A stretch of 62,552 nucleotides of DNA from Pseudobacteriovorax antillogorgiicola (GCA_945865565.1 CAMBEK010000009.1:1-62552); one strand, 5' to 3'; positions 52,227 through 60,725 are shown, counted from the first letter of the stretch. The notes: generated by a model not told the origin, from the letters alone. Numbers and translations are program-made.

Positions 52227-53680
52227 GGCAGCGTCCCCCTTGTTGGATTATGGCTGGGACCCGTTTTGATCACCGCCCCGGCAAGGTCAGACAGTTGACG
52301 GGCACCGGTGCAAATCATCACGGTTTTTAGACCTTTGATGAAGTTGCCCAGGACAGCATCAACTTCGTTAGTGTCCTTGAGCGCCGCGCGAAATAAAGGC
52401 AGTCCGACGCCGGCCATCGTTGCGCCGAGAGCAACAACCTTTGCGACATCGACGCCGCTGCGGATTCCGCCCGTAGCCACAAGCTGGCACTGGGTTTCCA
52501 TCGGTATCGCTTGCCGGGCCGTGGTCAGGGCCATGCCGGTGGTGAGTCCCCAGTCGCGAAAACCCTTGGCCAATTCAAAGGTCATGGGGTCTGTTGCACG
52601 CAGGCCTTCTATCCAACCCCAAGAAGTTCCGCCGCGTCCACCGACATCGATGGCATGCACCGCCGTTCCAAGACGAGAGGCGAGACGCGTTGCGGTACGA
52701 GGATCCATTCCAGCCCCGACTTCCTTGATCATCAAGGGAACTGGAAAATCCCGCGCGATGAAGGCAATGCAATCGAGGACACCACGAAAATCACGGTCGC
52801 CTTCGGTTTGAATCATTTCTTGCAGGACGTTGACGTGAATCGCCATGGCATCGGCAGAAATCATGTTAATCGCACGAAGGCAAATTTCGCGAGCTTTCTC
52901 GTGACTGCGGCTGCCGACCAATTGAGCGGCCCCGATGTTGCCGATCAGGAAAACGCCGGGGACTTCTTTTTTAACGTTGAAGATGCCAGCGAAGCGTTCG
53001 TCGTCCAGGGCAAGGCGCTGCGATCCGACGCCCATGGGAATCCCGGCCGCCGCCGCCGCCCGGGCCAGATTGTGGTTGATGTGGCGACCGCGTTCGACGC
53101 CGCCCGTCATGCCGGTGATCAAAATAGGCGCTTCAAATTCACGACCAAGAAATTTTGTCTTCGTGTCGAGGTCATCCCACGCCAATTCCGGCAAGGCGCA
53201 GGGCATGAATGAGTATTCCCGAAGTCCTTGGTCACGATCGCTGGATTCAACGTCGCGATTTTCGCAAATTTCGATGTGATGAACCTTGCGCTGGCTTCCA
53301 ATCAGGGCATCCAGCGCCGGGCCTTGGGCCGTTGACGAAAGTTTTATCGTGACAGGGTTTTGGACGGTGGCGGAAGCAGGTGTTGCAATGATTTCGGCAT
53401 CAAATTGAAAGCCGGCACCGGTGAGTGAGCAGAGGGTCCCTTGGGGGATCGCCATCATGGCGCCGGACTCGGCGTTGATCCCGTTGTCGGTCTCGGCGTT
53501 GGTCTCGAGCACCAACAACCCTGAACCCGCCAGAACAGCCCAAGCGTGAAACTCGCTGAAGTCGGTTTTTTTTGTGGTCGAGGCAGAAGACGCAAGGTCA
53601 CCTTTGCGCGAAACTTTGACTGCCAGGCGCGGGGTTACGGCGATCAAGTTGGGTCCCTTTTGGGGTACCAGTTCGGGCAT
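52223..53680 (-). CDS. fni: Type 2 isopentenyl-diphosphate isomerase with N-terminal cupin-like extension
   Basis: Residues ~131-485 are an FMN-dependent IPP/DMAPP isomerase: RKVHHIEICENRDV, PILITGMTGG, GIPMGVGSQR, IHVNVLQEMIQTEGDRDF, IKEVGAGMD, IDVGGRGGTSWGWIE, TGGIRSGVDVAKVVALGA. Residues 1-130 are an extension absent from ordinary Fni. It contains strands and turns (FHAWAVLAGSGLLVLET ... SGAMMAIPQGTLCSLTG) that look like a cupin barrel, but no His metal triad is obvious. It is the first gene of the fni-mvaA-pmk-mvaD-mvk-mqnD-mqnE operon, divergent from an ABC ATPase gene. Confidence 0.9.
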   Translation of the reverse strand: MPELVPQKGPNLIAVTPRLAVKVSRKGDLASSASTTKKTDFSEFHAWAVLAGSGLLVLETNAETDNGINAESGAMMAIPQGTLCSLTGAGFQFDAEIIATPASATVQNPVTIKLSSTAQGPALDALIGSQRKVHHIEICENRDVESSDRDQGLREYSFMPCALPELAWDDLDTKTKFLGREFEAPILITGMTGGVERGRHINHNLARAAAAAGIPMGVGSQRLALDDERFAGIFNVKKEVPGVFLIGNIGAAQLVGSRSHEKAREICLRAINMISADAMAIHVNVLQEMIQTEGDRDFRGVLDCIAFIARDFPVPLMIKEVGAGMDPRTATRLASRLGTAVHAIDVGGRGGTSWGWIEGLRATDPMTFELAKGFRDWGLTTGMALTTARQAIPMETQCQLVATGGIRSGVDVAKVVALGATMAGVGLPLFRAALKDTNEVDAVLGNFIKGLKTVMICTGARQLSDLAGAVIKTGPSHNPTRGTLP

Positions 53681-53740
53681 CGGTAGACGGGGCTCCCTTG
53701 TCCGTTAATATCAGTGGTGTCAATATGAATGGAGTAGGGC

Positions 53741-53745
53741 AGGAG
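53741..53745 (+). promoter_or_regulatory. Ribosome binding site fixing a TTG start
   Basis: AGGAG lies 6 bases before the TTG at 53752. The upstream in-frame TTG (53698) and ATG (53725) have no comparable site. Confidence 0.7.
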
Positions 53746-53751
53746 TCAACA

Positions 53752-54615
53752 TTGATTTCTTTAAAATCGGTTAAAAAAACATTCCCTGGATCGGCCTCCG
53801 GACTGGCTTCTGGCGGTGCCGGAGGGATGGAGGTCCTCAGGGGGATCTCCTTTGAGCTCCATCCAGGGGAGCGGGTCAGCCTGCTTGGGCCCGGCGGGTG
53901 CGGCAAATCGACGGTTTTGAAGATCGCTGTGGGCCTGCTGCCGCCTGATAAATTAGACGACGGCGAAATCCCCAGGGGGAGCGTAACCCTCGGAAATATC
54001 GACATGTTTCACGGCGCGGCGGCGGACCGGGCCCGCGTCCTGCGCCAGGTGGGAATGGCCTTTCAGCAGGGGGCCCTGTTTGATTTTATGACCGTCCGGG
54101 AGAATTTGCTCTTTGCCATGGAGAACATGACGACCATGTCTCCTGCCGAAATGGAAGGGGTCCTGAAGGGGCTGCTGACAGGGGTCAAGTTGGGGCATAC
54201 GGAAAGCATGTTTCCTTATGAATTGTCCGGGGGGATGCAGCGCCGGGTCGGGATCGCCCGGGCTCTGGCCACAAGTCCCAGTATTGCCATCTTTGATGAG
54301 CCAACGGCCGGGCTGGATCCTGTGACTTCGACGATCATCCTGAACATGATTCACGAACTTGGGGCAAGTCAGGCGGGCAATCCTCGGACTCTTTTGGTGG
54401 CCACATCAAACGTCGAAATTGCCATCCGCTTCGCAGACCGGGTTATTTTAATGAACGAGGGAGTGGTTATCGCCGACGGACCGTGGCGGGACTTGATTCT
54501 GCACGGCAGCGAATGGGTTCGTCATTTTCTCGGCGTACGTTTGATTGGACTTGACCTTGACTACGCGCGGGGGCTTAACCTGCCGAAAGAGTTTTTGAAT
54601 GCCCACTGGGGCTAA
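53752..54615 (+). CDS. ABC transporter ATP-binding protein (MlaF-like)
   Basis: This 287-residue ATPase has Walker A LLGPGGCGKSTVLK, the Q-loop GMAFQQGALFDFMTVRENL, signature YELSGGMQRRVGIARAL, Walker B SIAIFDEPTAGLDPVTS and an H-loop position occupied by Ser/Asn (LLVATSNVEIA) instead of His. The FQQGALFDFMTVRENL segment is characteristic of the MlaF/Ttg2A group that energises phospholipid transport between membranes. No permease or MlaD-type gene is adjacent. The loss of the H-loop His, if the alignment is right, would lower ATPase turnover. The C-terminal ~35 residues are an extension. The next gene follows after 51 bases. Confidence 0.87.
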   Translation: MISLKSVKKTFPGSASGLASGGAGGMEVLRGISFELHPGERVSLLGPGGCGKSTVLKIAVGLLPPDKLDDGEIPRGSVTLGNIDMFHGAAADRARVLRQVGMAFQQGALFDFMTVRENLLFAMENMTTMSPAEMEGVLKGLLTGVKLGHTESMFPYELSGGMQRRVGIARALATSPSIAIFDEPTAGLDPVTSTIILNMIHELGASQAGNPRTLLVATSNVEIAIRFADRVILMNEGVVIADGPWRDLILHGSEWVRHFLGVRLIGLDLDYARGLNLPKEFLNAHWG

Positions 54616-54666
54616 TTTTGAGACAGTATTGCTGGATGCGCCGGCGATGGAAGTGACCAGAAAATA

Positions 54667-55569
54667 ATGGCTGTAAAACTGATTGTCACCGACATCGACA
54701 ACACAGTCTTTGACTGGGTGACTTATTACGTCCGGTCTTTTCATGCTTTGCTCAATGAAGTGGAATCCATCACTGGAATTCCATACGCACAGTTGGCCAG
54801 CGAATCTCGCGATGCCTTCACGCGGCATGGCTCGATTGAATATCCCTTCTTGATTCAAGAGCTGCCCAGTGTTGACCGTCATTATGCGGATGACTTTGAC
54901 CGCATGCTTGCCGAAGCCGTTGATCGCGGGCGAAAGGTTTTTCTAAAGACAGCGGAATCGTTGCTTGTGCCTTACAAGGGCGTTCGCGAGACGCTGGAAG
55001 AAATTCGCAGGCGGTTTCCGGATGTGCCATTGGTTGCTTTGACGGACGCGCCTCGTTATGTCGCGATGTGGAAACTAAACAAGCTCGGACTCCTGCCATA
55101 CTTCACGTCCGTTTATGGACTTGCGGATCCACGCATTCCGACATCCGAACGCAATGGCCGTGTGAAGGTCGATCCTGAAATCCTGCTGAAGCATTTGCAA
55201 CAGTCGAATTTTGGTTTCAAAGGACGCATCAGGATTTTGCCGGATGAATATGAAAAACCAGGAACGCGCGGATTAAAAACAGTGCTGATGGATCACAACC
55301 TTGATGAAGATCCTGCGCATCGCGGAACGGTGATGTGGGTTGGCGACAACCTGCGCAAGGATGTCGGGCTTGGTGAGCGCCTCGGTGTTCGGACGGCATG
55401 GGCAAAATACGGAGTCTTGATGGATCAAGAGTTGTACCGCTTGCTTCATGAATTCAGCCCGGTAGCCAATGTGCACAAAAATGCTAGCTTTGCAGACGGC
55501 GCACCGGATGCTCCGCAACCGACCTATAGCCTTGAGCAATTTGCAGACTTATTAAAATTCCTAATCTAA
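54667..55569 (+). CDS. HAD-superfamily hydrolase
   Basis: This 300-residue protein has the haloacid dehalogenase motifs: motif I VTDIDNTVFDW (nucleophile Asp), motif II VALTDAPR, a Lys candidate in NGRVKVDPE and motif IV MWVGDNLRKDVGLG. The cap lies between motifs I and II (residues ~20-110). It is probably a phosphatase of unknown substrate. It follows the ABC ATPase gene by 51 bases and may share its transcript. Confidence 0.85.
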   Translation: MAVKLIVTDIDNTVFDWVTYYVRSFHALLNEVESITGIPYAQLASESRDAFTRHGSIEYPFLIQELPSVDRHYADDFDRMLAEAVDRGRKVFLKTAESLLVPYKGVRETLEEIRRRFPDVPLVALTDAPRYVAMWKLNKLGLLPYFTSVYGLADPRIPTSERNGRVKVDPEILLKHLQQSNFGFKGRIRILPDEYEKPGTRGLKTVLMDHNLDEDPAHRGTVMWVGDNLRKDVGLGERLGVRTAWAKYGVLMDQELYRLLHEFSPVANVHKNASFADGAPDAPQPTYSLEQFADLLKFLI

Positions 55570-55651
55570 TTTTTGGCCCTCTGCGCATTGTTTAGGCACA
55601 TCAACGGTGCGAAAATAGGAGAGATCTCCTGTTTTCAAAGTTGAGGTGCCG

Positions 55652-56701
55652 GTGCTACTTGCAAGCCCCAAAGTGGCGATCCAAAATAAGGCGGCTACAA
55701 AATTTGTAGTGGCCAATGTGGCTGCCATTGCAGCAGCATTTTCTTTTGCCGGCAATGGCTTGGCTGCGAACTCGTCGCAAGTTGATGTGAAACAAACTCT
55801 TGGCGGATACGCCGACAACGCTGGTCAGTCCCGTGCGAAGGCTGGCTTCGATGTTGCCAGTGGACCATTTGCCTTCGGGATTTCGCGCGAACGCGTGGCT
55901 GATGCCAAATGGCGCGACAACAAGTATCTGCAGGCCGTGTACGGAGAAGGCATTCGCCTTAACGACAGTTGGTCTCTTGGGGCGACCAGAACCTTCGATA
56001 AACTGACCGACACGCGGCTCGCCGCCGGCGGATCTTCTGACGGAGTGATCAAGTCACAGAATTTTGGTTTTGGAGTTTCGCACTGGATGATCCACGAGAC
56101 CTTCCAAGCCGGCCTTGACTTGTCACGCTCCATCATCGACAGGCCTGAGTATGAAATTCTTGATTTCGATGCGACCGTCTTGACCGCTCCGTCCATGGTC
56201 AGTTCAAGTGGCGCAACCGTCACGGCCAGGCATCTTTCTACACCAACCATGATGACTTTGGCATCTGCCTCGATCAATCAGAGTTCGGACCGGCCTCTGG
56301 CACGTGTCTATCAGGCAGGCGTCCGGCAATATGTTCCGGCCGTTGGCGGTTCGATTCATGGATCGGTTTACCGCGGGTTAAACCAGGGCAGCCTGTCGAC
56401 CAAAACGCTTTACGGCGAGGTTAATTCTTGGGCGACAGACCTGGCATGGATCCAAGAATTCAGCCGGGCAACGCAGGTTCGTGCCGGATGGCGCGTCTAT
56501 CAAGAGCGCGAAACGGGGCGTGCCTACAGAGATGAAACCCAGTTTGGTTCAGATCTTTTTTCGGTGGGCATTGTGCACGATGTGAAACCTGAACTCATTG
56601 CAGGCAACGGAGTAACGGTTGAAGCAGGAATCGCAAGGTACTTGAGCAACAAAGACTTGATGGCAACGACGGCAAACTTTGGCGTATCAGGAAAATTTTG
56701 A
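55652..56701 (+). CDS. DUF3570-like outer-membrane beta-barrel protein
   Basis: This 349-residue protein has a signal peptide ending about GNGLA. The remainder is rich in alternating strands with aromatic ends (ARVYQAGVRQYVPAVGGSIHGSVYRGL, TQVRAGWRVYQERETGRAYRDE) and finishes with a Phe (NFGVSGKF), the usual signature of an outer-membrane barrel. Together with the following DUF4266 lipoprotein and TlpA-like genes this matches the DUF3570 family as I remember it. The start is a GTG at 55652 with TTGAGG 5 bases upstream. It is the first gene of a four-gene operon. Confidence 0.75.
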   Translation: MLLASPKVAIQNKAATKFVVANVAAIAAAFSFAGNGLAANSSQVDVKQTLGGYADNAGQSRAKAGFDVASGPFAFGISRERVADAKWRDNKYLQAVYGEGIRLNDSWSLGATRTFDKLTDTRLAAGGSSDGVIKSQNFGFGVSHWMIHETFQAGLDLSRSIIDRPEYEILDFDATVLTAPSMVSSSGATVTARHLSTPTMMTLASASINQSSDRPLARVYQAGVRQYVPAVGGSIHGSVYRGLNQGSLSTKTLYGEVNSWATDLAWIQEFSRATQVRAGWRVYQERETGRAYRDETQFGSDLFSVGIVHDVKPELIAGNGVTVEAGIARYLSNKDLMATTANFGVSGKF

Positions 56702-56711
56702 GGTCACTTCA

Positions 56712-56969
56712 ATGATGAAATCTCGATTGACCTGGTTGACACGGATGATCGTGACCGGCCTGCTTGCCGTGGCGACGATGGCGTTGGAGGCATGCCGGAC
56801 TCTGCGTCCATATGAGAAAGAACATCTCTTGAAACCATCGATGGACGATGCCCGGATCGGGTCCCTTGAACCGGCATACGCAAAATCCACAGCAGCGCAG
56901 TTTGAAAAGTTGGCAGCAGGCACGGCGCAAGGCGGTGGAGGGTCCTCATGTCCAACTTGCGGAATCTGA
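56712..56969 (+). CDS. DUF4266-like small lipoprotein with Gly/Cys-rich tail
   Basis: This 85-residue predicted lipoprotein has a signal peptide with lipobox LEAC, followed by TLRPYEKEHLLKPSM, the conserved element of DUF4266, and a C-terminus GGGGSSCPTCGI. Family members usually end in a glycine run plus Cys residues. The free CPTC motif suggests a metal-binding or redox-active tail acted on by the thioredoxin-like proteins encoded next. The ATG at 56712 follows GAGGT by 8 bases. It overlaps the next gene by 22 bases. Confidence 0.78.
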   Translation: MMKSRLTWLTRMIVTGLLAVATMALEACRTLRPYEKEHLLKPSMDDARIGSLEPAYAKSTAAQFEKLAAGTAQGGGGSSCPTCGI

Positions 56970-58759
56970 TCATCACATCGACTGCGGCCTTGGTGCTTGC
57001 CGGCTGTGGGTCGCGCCTGCCCAGTGAAATCAACATCAAGCGTCCCGTCGCAGATGGCTCTCAGGACGCAACCCGGATTGACCTGAACCTGATTGACTTC
57101 ACTGATATCGAAACCGGTGCAACGGTTAATGCCGGGGCCTGGATGGACCAGCAAAAGACCAGCTTCATGCTGCTGACGTTCGGATCGCGTGCATGCTCTG
57201 CGTGCAATAAGAAAGCGCGATTGATCCGTGATAATTACCTGTCGACTGACAAAAATTTTCTTTCTGGAATGGAATCCCGTCTGGCCATTGTCGGGGTTAA
57301 CACCGATTCTGACTCCCTCAACTTGACCCAGCGTTTTATTCGAAGCGAAGGCTTTGATTTCATCCGCTGGTCCGATCCGCGCGGATCAAAGATGCTGCAG
57401 TGGTTTATGCCGGGGGGGCGCAGCTACGGCGTTCCCTTGACCGTCATGGTGAGCCGCCAGGGAATCTTGTGGGCCTATACCAATGACTCCACCGCGACTG
57501 TGGCTGAAATCATGGCGCGGGCACGCGCAACGGTTGAAGGCGACGCGTCGGTGCACGACCCTGATGACGGTGATGATGACGGTGATGATGGCGACGACGA
57601 TGATCCACACGAACCAAATCCCGTGGCCTTGCCGCCGGCATTGGCATTCGAAGGGGCGGACAGGATGCGGGACGTGATGGTCTCCACGTGCGGTGTCAAC
57701 CGGGGAGTCCAGCAACGCCTTGATGTCGTGCAGCCACTAAGTTACGTCGCGACTTTCTTTCATGTGGAACGTGAGGCTTGCGGGGAAATTTGCCGCAACA
57801 ACCGCGCCATCTTGCAACGTAAGGTGGAGTCGTTCTTGACGGGAGACGTTGGGGCAGGATTTCTTTACGCCGGACAAGCTCCAGTGGACTGCCTCAAAAT
57901 CAAACCGGATGAAAACGAGAAATCCCGGATTCAGTCATTGGCGGGGGGCGCAGAATTCTTTGATGCCTTTGCAACCCACTTTGACTGGAGTCATGAGATC
58001 GTCGAAACAAATGGCGGGGCCCTTTCCGTGGCGCCGTTGGCCCCTGCCATCACACTGGCATTCAGCCGCGATGGAAAACTTTTGTTCTCGGCAGAGGGTG
58101 CGATTGATGAGGCGCGCCTGGACGGTTTTCTAAGAAGCATCTGGATACCCGGGACCGGGAAACAGGCGCCGGCCTTCGCGCGCGGGCCAGCCTGGAATTT
58201 CCATGGCCTGCCCCAGGGACAGACCCAAGGGGGCCTAGTTGATTTTAGCGAGTGGCGCAATCATGCGACCTATAGCGTCATCAACGTTTTTGGCGAGAGT
58301 TGCAGCAGCTGCATGGCAGAACTCAAGCATTGGTCCCGTCCTGACGGCATGTTCGACCTGTGCAACAAGAATCCAGATTTCTGCATCGTCGGGACCGTCG
58401 AAAACGGTCTTCCAGATTCTGCCTATGTTGCTCCAGGGCCGGTCGACATCAAGGAAATGGATACCTATTTGGGGCGGATCAGCGAGGCTTTAAATGCCCG
58501 CGGAGTTTCTGCGCCAATCATCATGCTGGATCCGTATTCTCCCGAGAATGACAGCGGTCGGGGTTATTTGAAGCGCTTCTTTGACGGATATTTGAGCGCA
58601 AAGAATCCTGAGTTTGGATTTGATTTCAGGACAATTGTCAGCGACCGGGAGGGCAAGATCCTCGGTGTTTTCAAGGCAACGCCGCCCGAGGGGACAAAGG
58701 TCGATCATGTTGAGGAATTTTTGCTGCGGTTGCGCAGCCGGAAAGGGGCATTGCAATGA
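56948..58759 (+). CDS. Multi-thioredoxin-domain lipoprotein
   Basis: This 603-residue predicted lipoprotein (lipobox LAGC) contains at least two thioredoxin-like domains. The first (~40-195) has a CxxC in GSRACSACNKK. An Asp-rich linker (DPDDGDDDGDDGDDDD) follows. The middle part (~230-400) has CGEIC in a helix context and may be a third, degenerate domain. The last (~405-600) has a CxxC in FGESCSSCMAEL. It probably acts in the periplasm on disulfides, perhaps on the Cys tail of the DUF4266 protein with which it overlaps by 22 bases. Confidence 0.82.
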   Translation: MSNLRNLIITSTAALVLAGCGSRLPSEINIKRPVADGSQDATRIDLNLIDFTDIETGATVNAGAWMDQQKTSFMLLTFGSRACSACNKKARLIRDNYLSTDKNFLSGMESRLAIVGVNTDSDSLNLTQRFIRSEGFDFIRWSDPRGSKMLQWFMPGGRSYGVPLTVMVSRQGILWAYTNDSTATVAEIMARARATVEGDASVHDPDDGDDDGDDGDDDDPHEPNPVALPPALAFEGADRMRDVMVSTCGVNRGVQQRLDVVQPLSYVATFFHVEREACGEICRNNRAILQRKVESFLTGDVGAGFLYAGQAPVDCLKIKPDENEKSRIQSLAGGAEFFDAFATHFDWSHEIVETNGGALSVAPLAPAITLAFSRDGKLLFSAEGAIDEARLDGFLRSIWIPGTGKQAPAFARGPAWNFHGLPQGQTQGGLVDFSEWRNHATYSVINVFGESCSSCMAELKHWSRPDGMFDLCNKNPDFCIVGTVENGLPDSAYVAPGPVDIKEMDTYLGRISEALNARGVSAPIIMLDPYSPENDSGRGYLKRFFDGYLSAKNPEFGFDFRTIVSDREGKILGVFKATPPEGTKVDHVEEFLLRLRSRKGALQ

Positions 58760-59310
58760 GTTCAGGTAAAAAATGGTCACGAGTTATAGTTCCCTTTATG
58801 GCGTTCAGCGCAATCGGGATGCATTCACTCACGGCATTTGCCGGGGCACCTGCAGCAGGGTCGGACTTCCCCGCGATGGAAGTGACACACATTAGCAGTG
58901 GAAAAAAAATCCAGACGATTAAACCTGGTTCAGTCACCATGGTGAACCTTTGGGCAACGTGGTGCGAGGCATGCAAAGTCGAACTGGCCGAGATGGAAAA
59001 AAGTTTGCTGTCGATCACTGGTCCGAATGGCAGCAAGCCAAACCTGATGTTTGTTTCACTCGACAAGGAACCTTCCAAGGCTCGTGAGTGGTTCAAGCAG
59101 AACACCAAAGCGACGGATGCAATGATCGAAAACCTCTATTCCGACGCTGGCTTTGAACTCGCCGAAAAGCTGGAAGCCGACTCTTTCCCAATGACGGTGG
59201 TCATCGGGAAAGATGGCAAGATCTTGCACATTGAACGTGGATTCAAGGAAGGGAAAGAGGGCACTGCGCAGGTCAAAAAGATTGCGGACTTGATGCAAGC
59301 CTCACTTTGA
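58756..59310 (+). CDS. TlpA-like thiol-disulfide oxidoreductase
   Basis: This 184-residue exported protein has a signal peptide ending about TAFAG and a TlpA/ResA-type thioredoxin fold: VNLWATWCEACKVELAEM with the active-site CEAC, a cis-Pro segment DSFPMTVVIGKDGKI and a helical C-terminus. It overlaps the upstream gene by 4 bases, so all four genes of the DUF3570 operon are coupled. Its final 9 bases overlap the convergent peroxiredoxin gene. Confidence 0.9.
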   Translation: MSSGKKWSRVIVPFMAFSAIGMHSLTAFAGAPAAGSDFPAMEVTHISSGKKIQTIKPGSVTMVNLWATWCEACKVELAEMEKSLLSITGPNGSKPNLMFVSLDKEPSKAREWFKQNTKATDAMIENLYSDAGFELAEKLEADSFPMTVVIGKDGKILHIERGFKEGKEGTAQVKKIADLMQASL

Positions 59311-59844
59311 TTTTTTTTGCAGGTCTTCCAGAAGCTTCGCGGTTTTTTTCGCGTCCAAGGCCGGATCAACATCTTTTTCGATATTGCGGATGTTGAGTTC
59401 CGGATCGATCACGAATGTCCATCTTTTGGCAATTCCAATCACCGGCATTTTTACGCCGAATTTTCCTGCAACTTCTGCCTTCTCGTCGCACAGCAGGCCG
59501 AAATTGATCTTGTGCTTGGTGTGAAACTTTTTCTGGTCGGTTTGCGAATCGACTGAGATCCCGTAAATCTCTGCGTTTTTTGCCTGAATCGCTTTGATTG
59601 AGTCGCGAAAAGCGCATGCCTGTTTTGTGCATCCGGGGGTGTCTGCCTTTGGATAGAAATAAAGAACCGTCCAACCTTTGCCCTTACGGTCGGAAAGTTT
59701 GAATGCCTGGCCGTCTTGATCCGGAAGGGTGAATTCCGGGGCCTTGTCCCCCGATTTCAAACTCGTGTCGGCTGCGGTTGCGGTGCTTAAAGGCGCGACA
59801 TACATACCGATCGTCAGTAAAGGCAGCAGTATTTTAATCAGCAT
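59302..59844 (-). CDS. Exported peroxiredoxin (BCP/PrxQ type)
   Basis: This 180-residue protein reduces peroxides. It has a signal peptide ending about ATAA, then the peroxiredoxin core APEFTLPDQDGQAFKLSD and the active site FYPKADTPGCTKQACAF. The peroxidatic and resolving Cys are five residues apart, as in PrxQ/BCP. The Arg of the active site is in IAKRWTFVIDP. Export is unusual for BCP and fits the neighbouring periplasmic thioredoxin-like proteins as possible reductants. It converges on tlpA with a 9-base overlap. Confidence 0.9.
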   Translation of the reverse strand: MLIKILLPLLTIGMYVAPLSTATAADTSLKSGDKAPEFTLPDQDGQAFKLSDRKGKGWTVLYFYPKADTPGCTKQACAFRDSIKAIQAKNAEIYGISVDSQTDQKKFHTKHKINFGLLCDEKAEVAGKFGVKMPVIGIAKRWTFVIDPELNIRNIEKDVDPALDAKKTAKLLEDLQKKSK

Positions 59845-59894
59845 CGTCTTCTTCTCCGTTGGAATGGGTTGCCTCCGGAGTTTTGCATAACATT

Positions 59895-59939
59895 CAGGCC
59901 CGTGTCATCCCCATCGTGTATATGGACGACACGGGCCTG
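59895..59939 (-). terminator. Stem-loop between OmpA-like and peroxiredoxin genes
   Basis: A perfect 12-bp inverted repeat, caggcccgtgtc and gacacgggcctg, encloses a 21-base loop. It lies 22 bases after the stop of the minus-strand OmpA-like gene and about 50 bases before the peroxiredoxin start. No T run follows, so it is not a classical terminator; it could be a factor-dependent terminator, an RNA-stability element or an operator. Confidence 0.55.
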
Positions 59940-59960
59940 CATGTGGTTCTCGAATGACGT

Positions 59961-60725
59961 TCAGTGGGCCACTTCGGTTTTGATTTCAACATCGACCCGG
60001 CGTTGCAGTTGCATGTGACCTGGTCCCATCATGGCACCGCGCCCGCCCCGGTGACGTCCCATGTAGGCAGTCTGGATCTTCACCCGGGTTGGATCGATAC
60101 CCCGGGCGCGCAACTCTTTGGCAACGACTTCAGCGCGTGCCAGGCACAGGTGCTCGTTTATCGCGGCAGGTCCCATCGGGTCCGCCCGGCCAATGACCGT
60201 CACGATCATTTTTGGCTCTTTGAGCATGATTTTAGCCAGATCATCGACGGATTTTTTACCTTCGGTGCTCAGGCGTGAACTGGCTGTGTTGAAGTAGGCT
60301 ACGGGCTTATTGAACGATAGCTCATCGAGCCTGGCACCCACCGGTGCCTCGGTTGCTGCGGTTGAAGCGGCTGCCTTACCTGCAGTATCTTCGACAAAGG
60401 ATTCAATGTTCTCATCCCAGCCTCGGATTTTTGCGTTGGCATTGCGCGCGTCTTCGGCGATTTTCGCTGCGGCCCAGGCCTTCCCGGTTGCTGCTTCTTT
60501 GGCTTTTGGTGCGTCTGCTTTGCGCCAGTCATCAGACGCCTGAGCCAATTTTTTTTCAGCCGATCTCACGGTCTTTGGCAGGATATCATCGACGTTCTCT
60601 TTTTTAGCCGAGCTGATTTCTTTTTCGGCGCGAGAAAATTCAGCGGGAGCGTCCTTTGGAATGGTGGAGCACGCAATAAAACTCAAAGTGATGACGGGGG
60701 TTGAAAGACGAAGGATGGGGTTCAT
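59961..60725 (-). CDS. OmpA-family lipoprotein
   Basis: This 254-residue predicted lipoprotein (lipobox SFIAC) has an Ala/Lys/Glu-rich helical middle (residues ~30-140) and a C-terminal OmpA domain that binds peptidoglycan. The OmpA motifs are VAYFNTASSRLSTEGKKSVDDLA, VIGRADPMGPAAINEHLCLARAEVVAKEL and QLQRRVDVEIK. A Met/Gly/His stretch (GRHRGGRGAMMGPGHM) replaces the usual loop before the last strand. I chose the ATG at 60725 because GCAGGAGGT lies upstream; the frame is open to 60974 without meaning. It tethers the outer membrane to the cell wall. Confidence 0.9.
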   Translation of the reverse strand: MNPILRLSTPVITLSFIACSTIPKDAPAEFSRAEKEISSAKKENVDDILPKTVRSAEKKLAQASDDWRKADAPKAKEAATGKAWAAAKIAEDARNANAKIRGWDENIESFVEDTAGKAAASTAATEAPVGARLDELSFNKPVAYFNTASSRLSTEGKKSVDDLAKIMLKEPKMIVTVIGRADPMGPAAINEHLCLARAEVVAKELRARGIDPTRVKIQTAYMGRHRGGRGAMMGPGHMQLQRRVDVEIKTEVAH

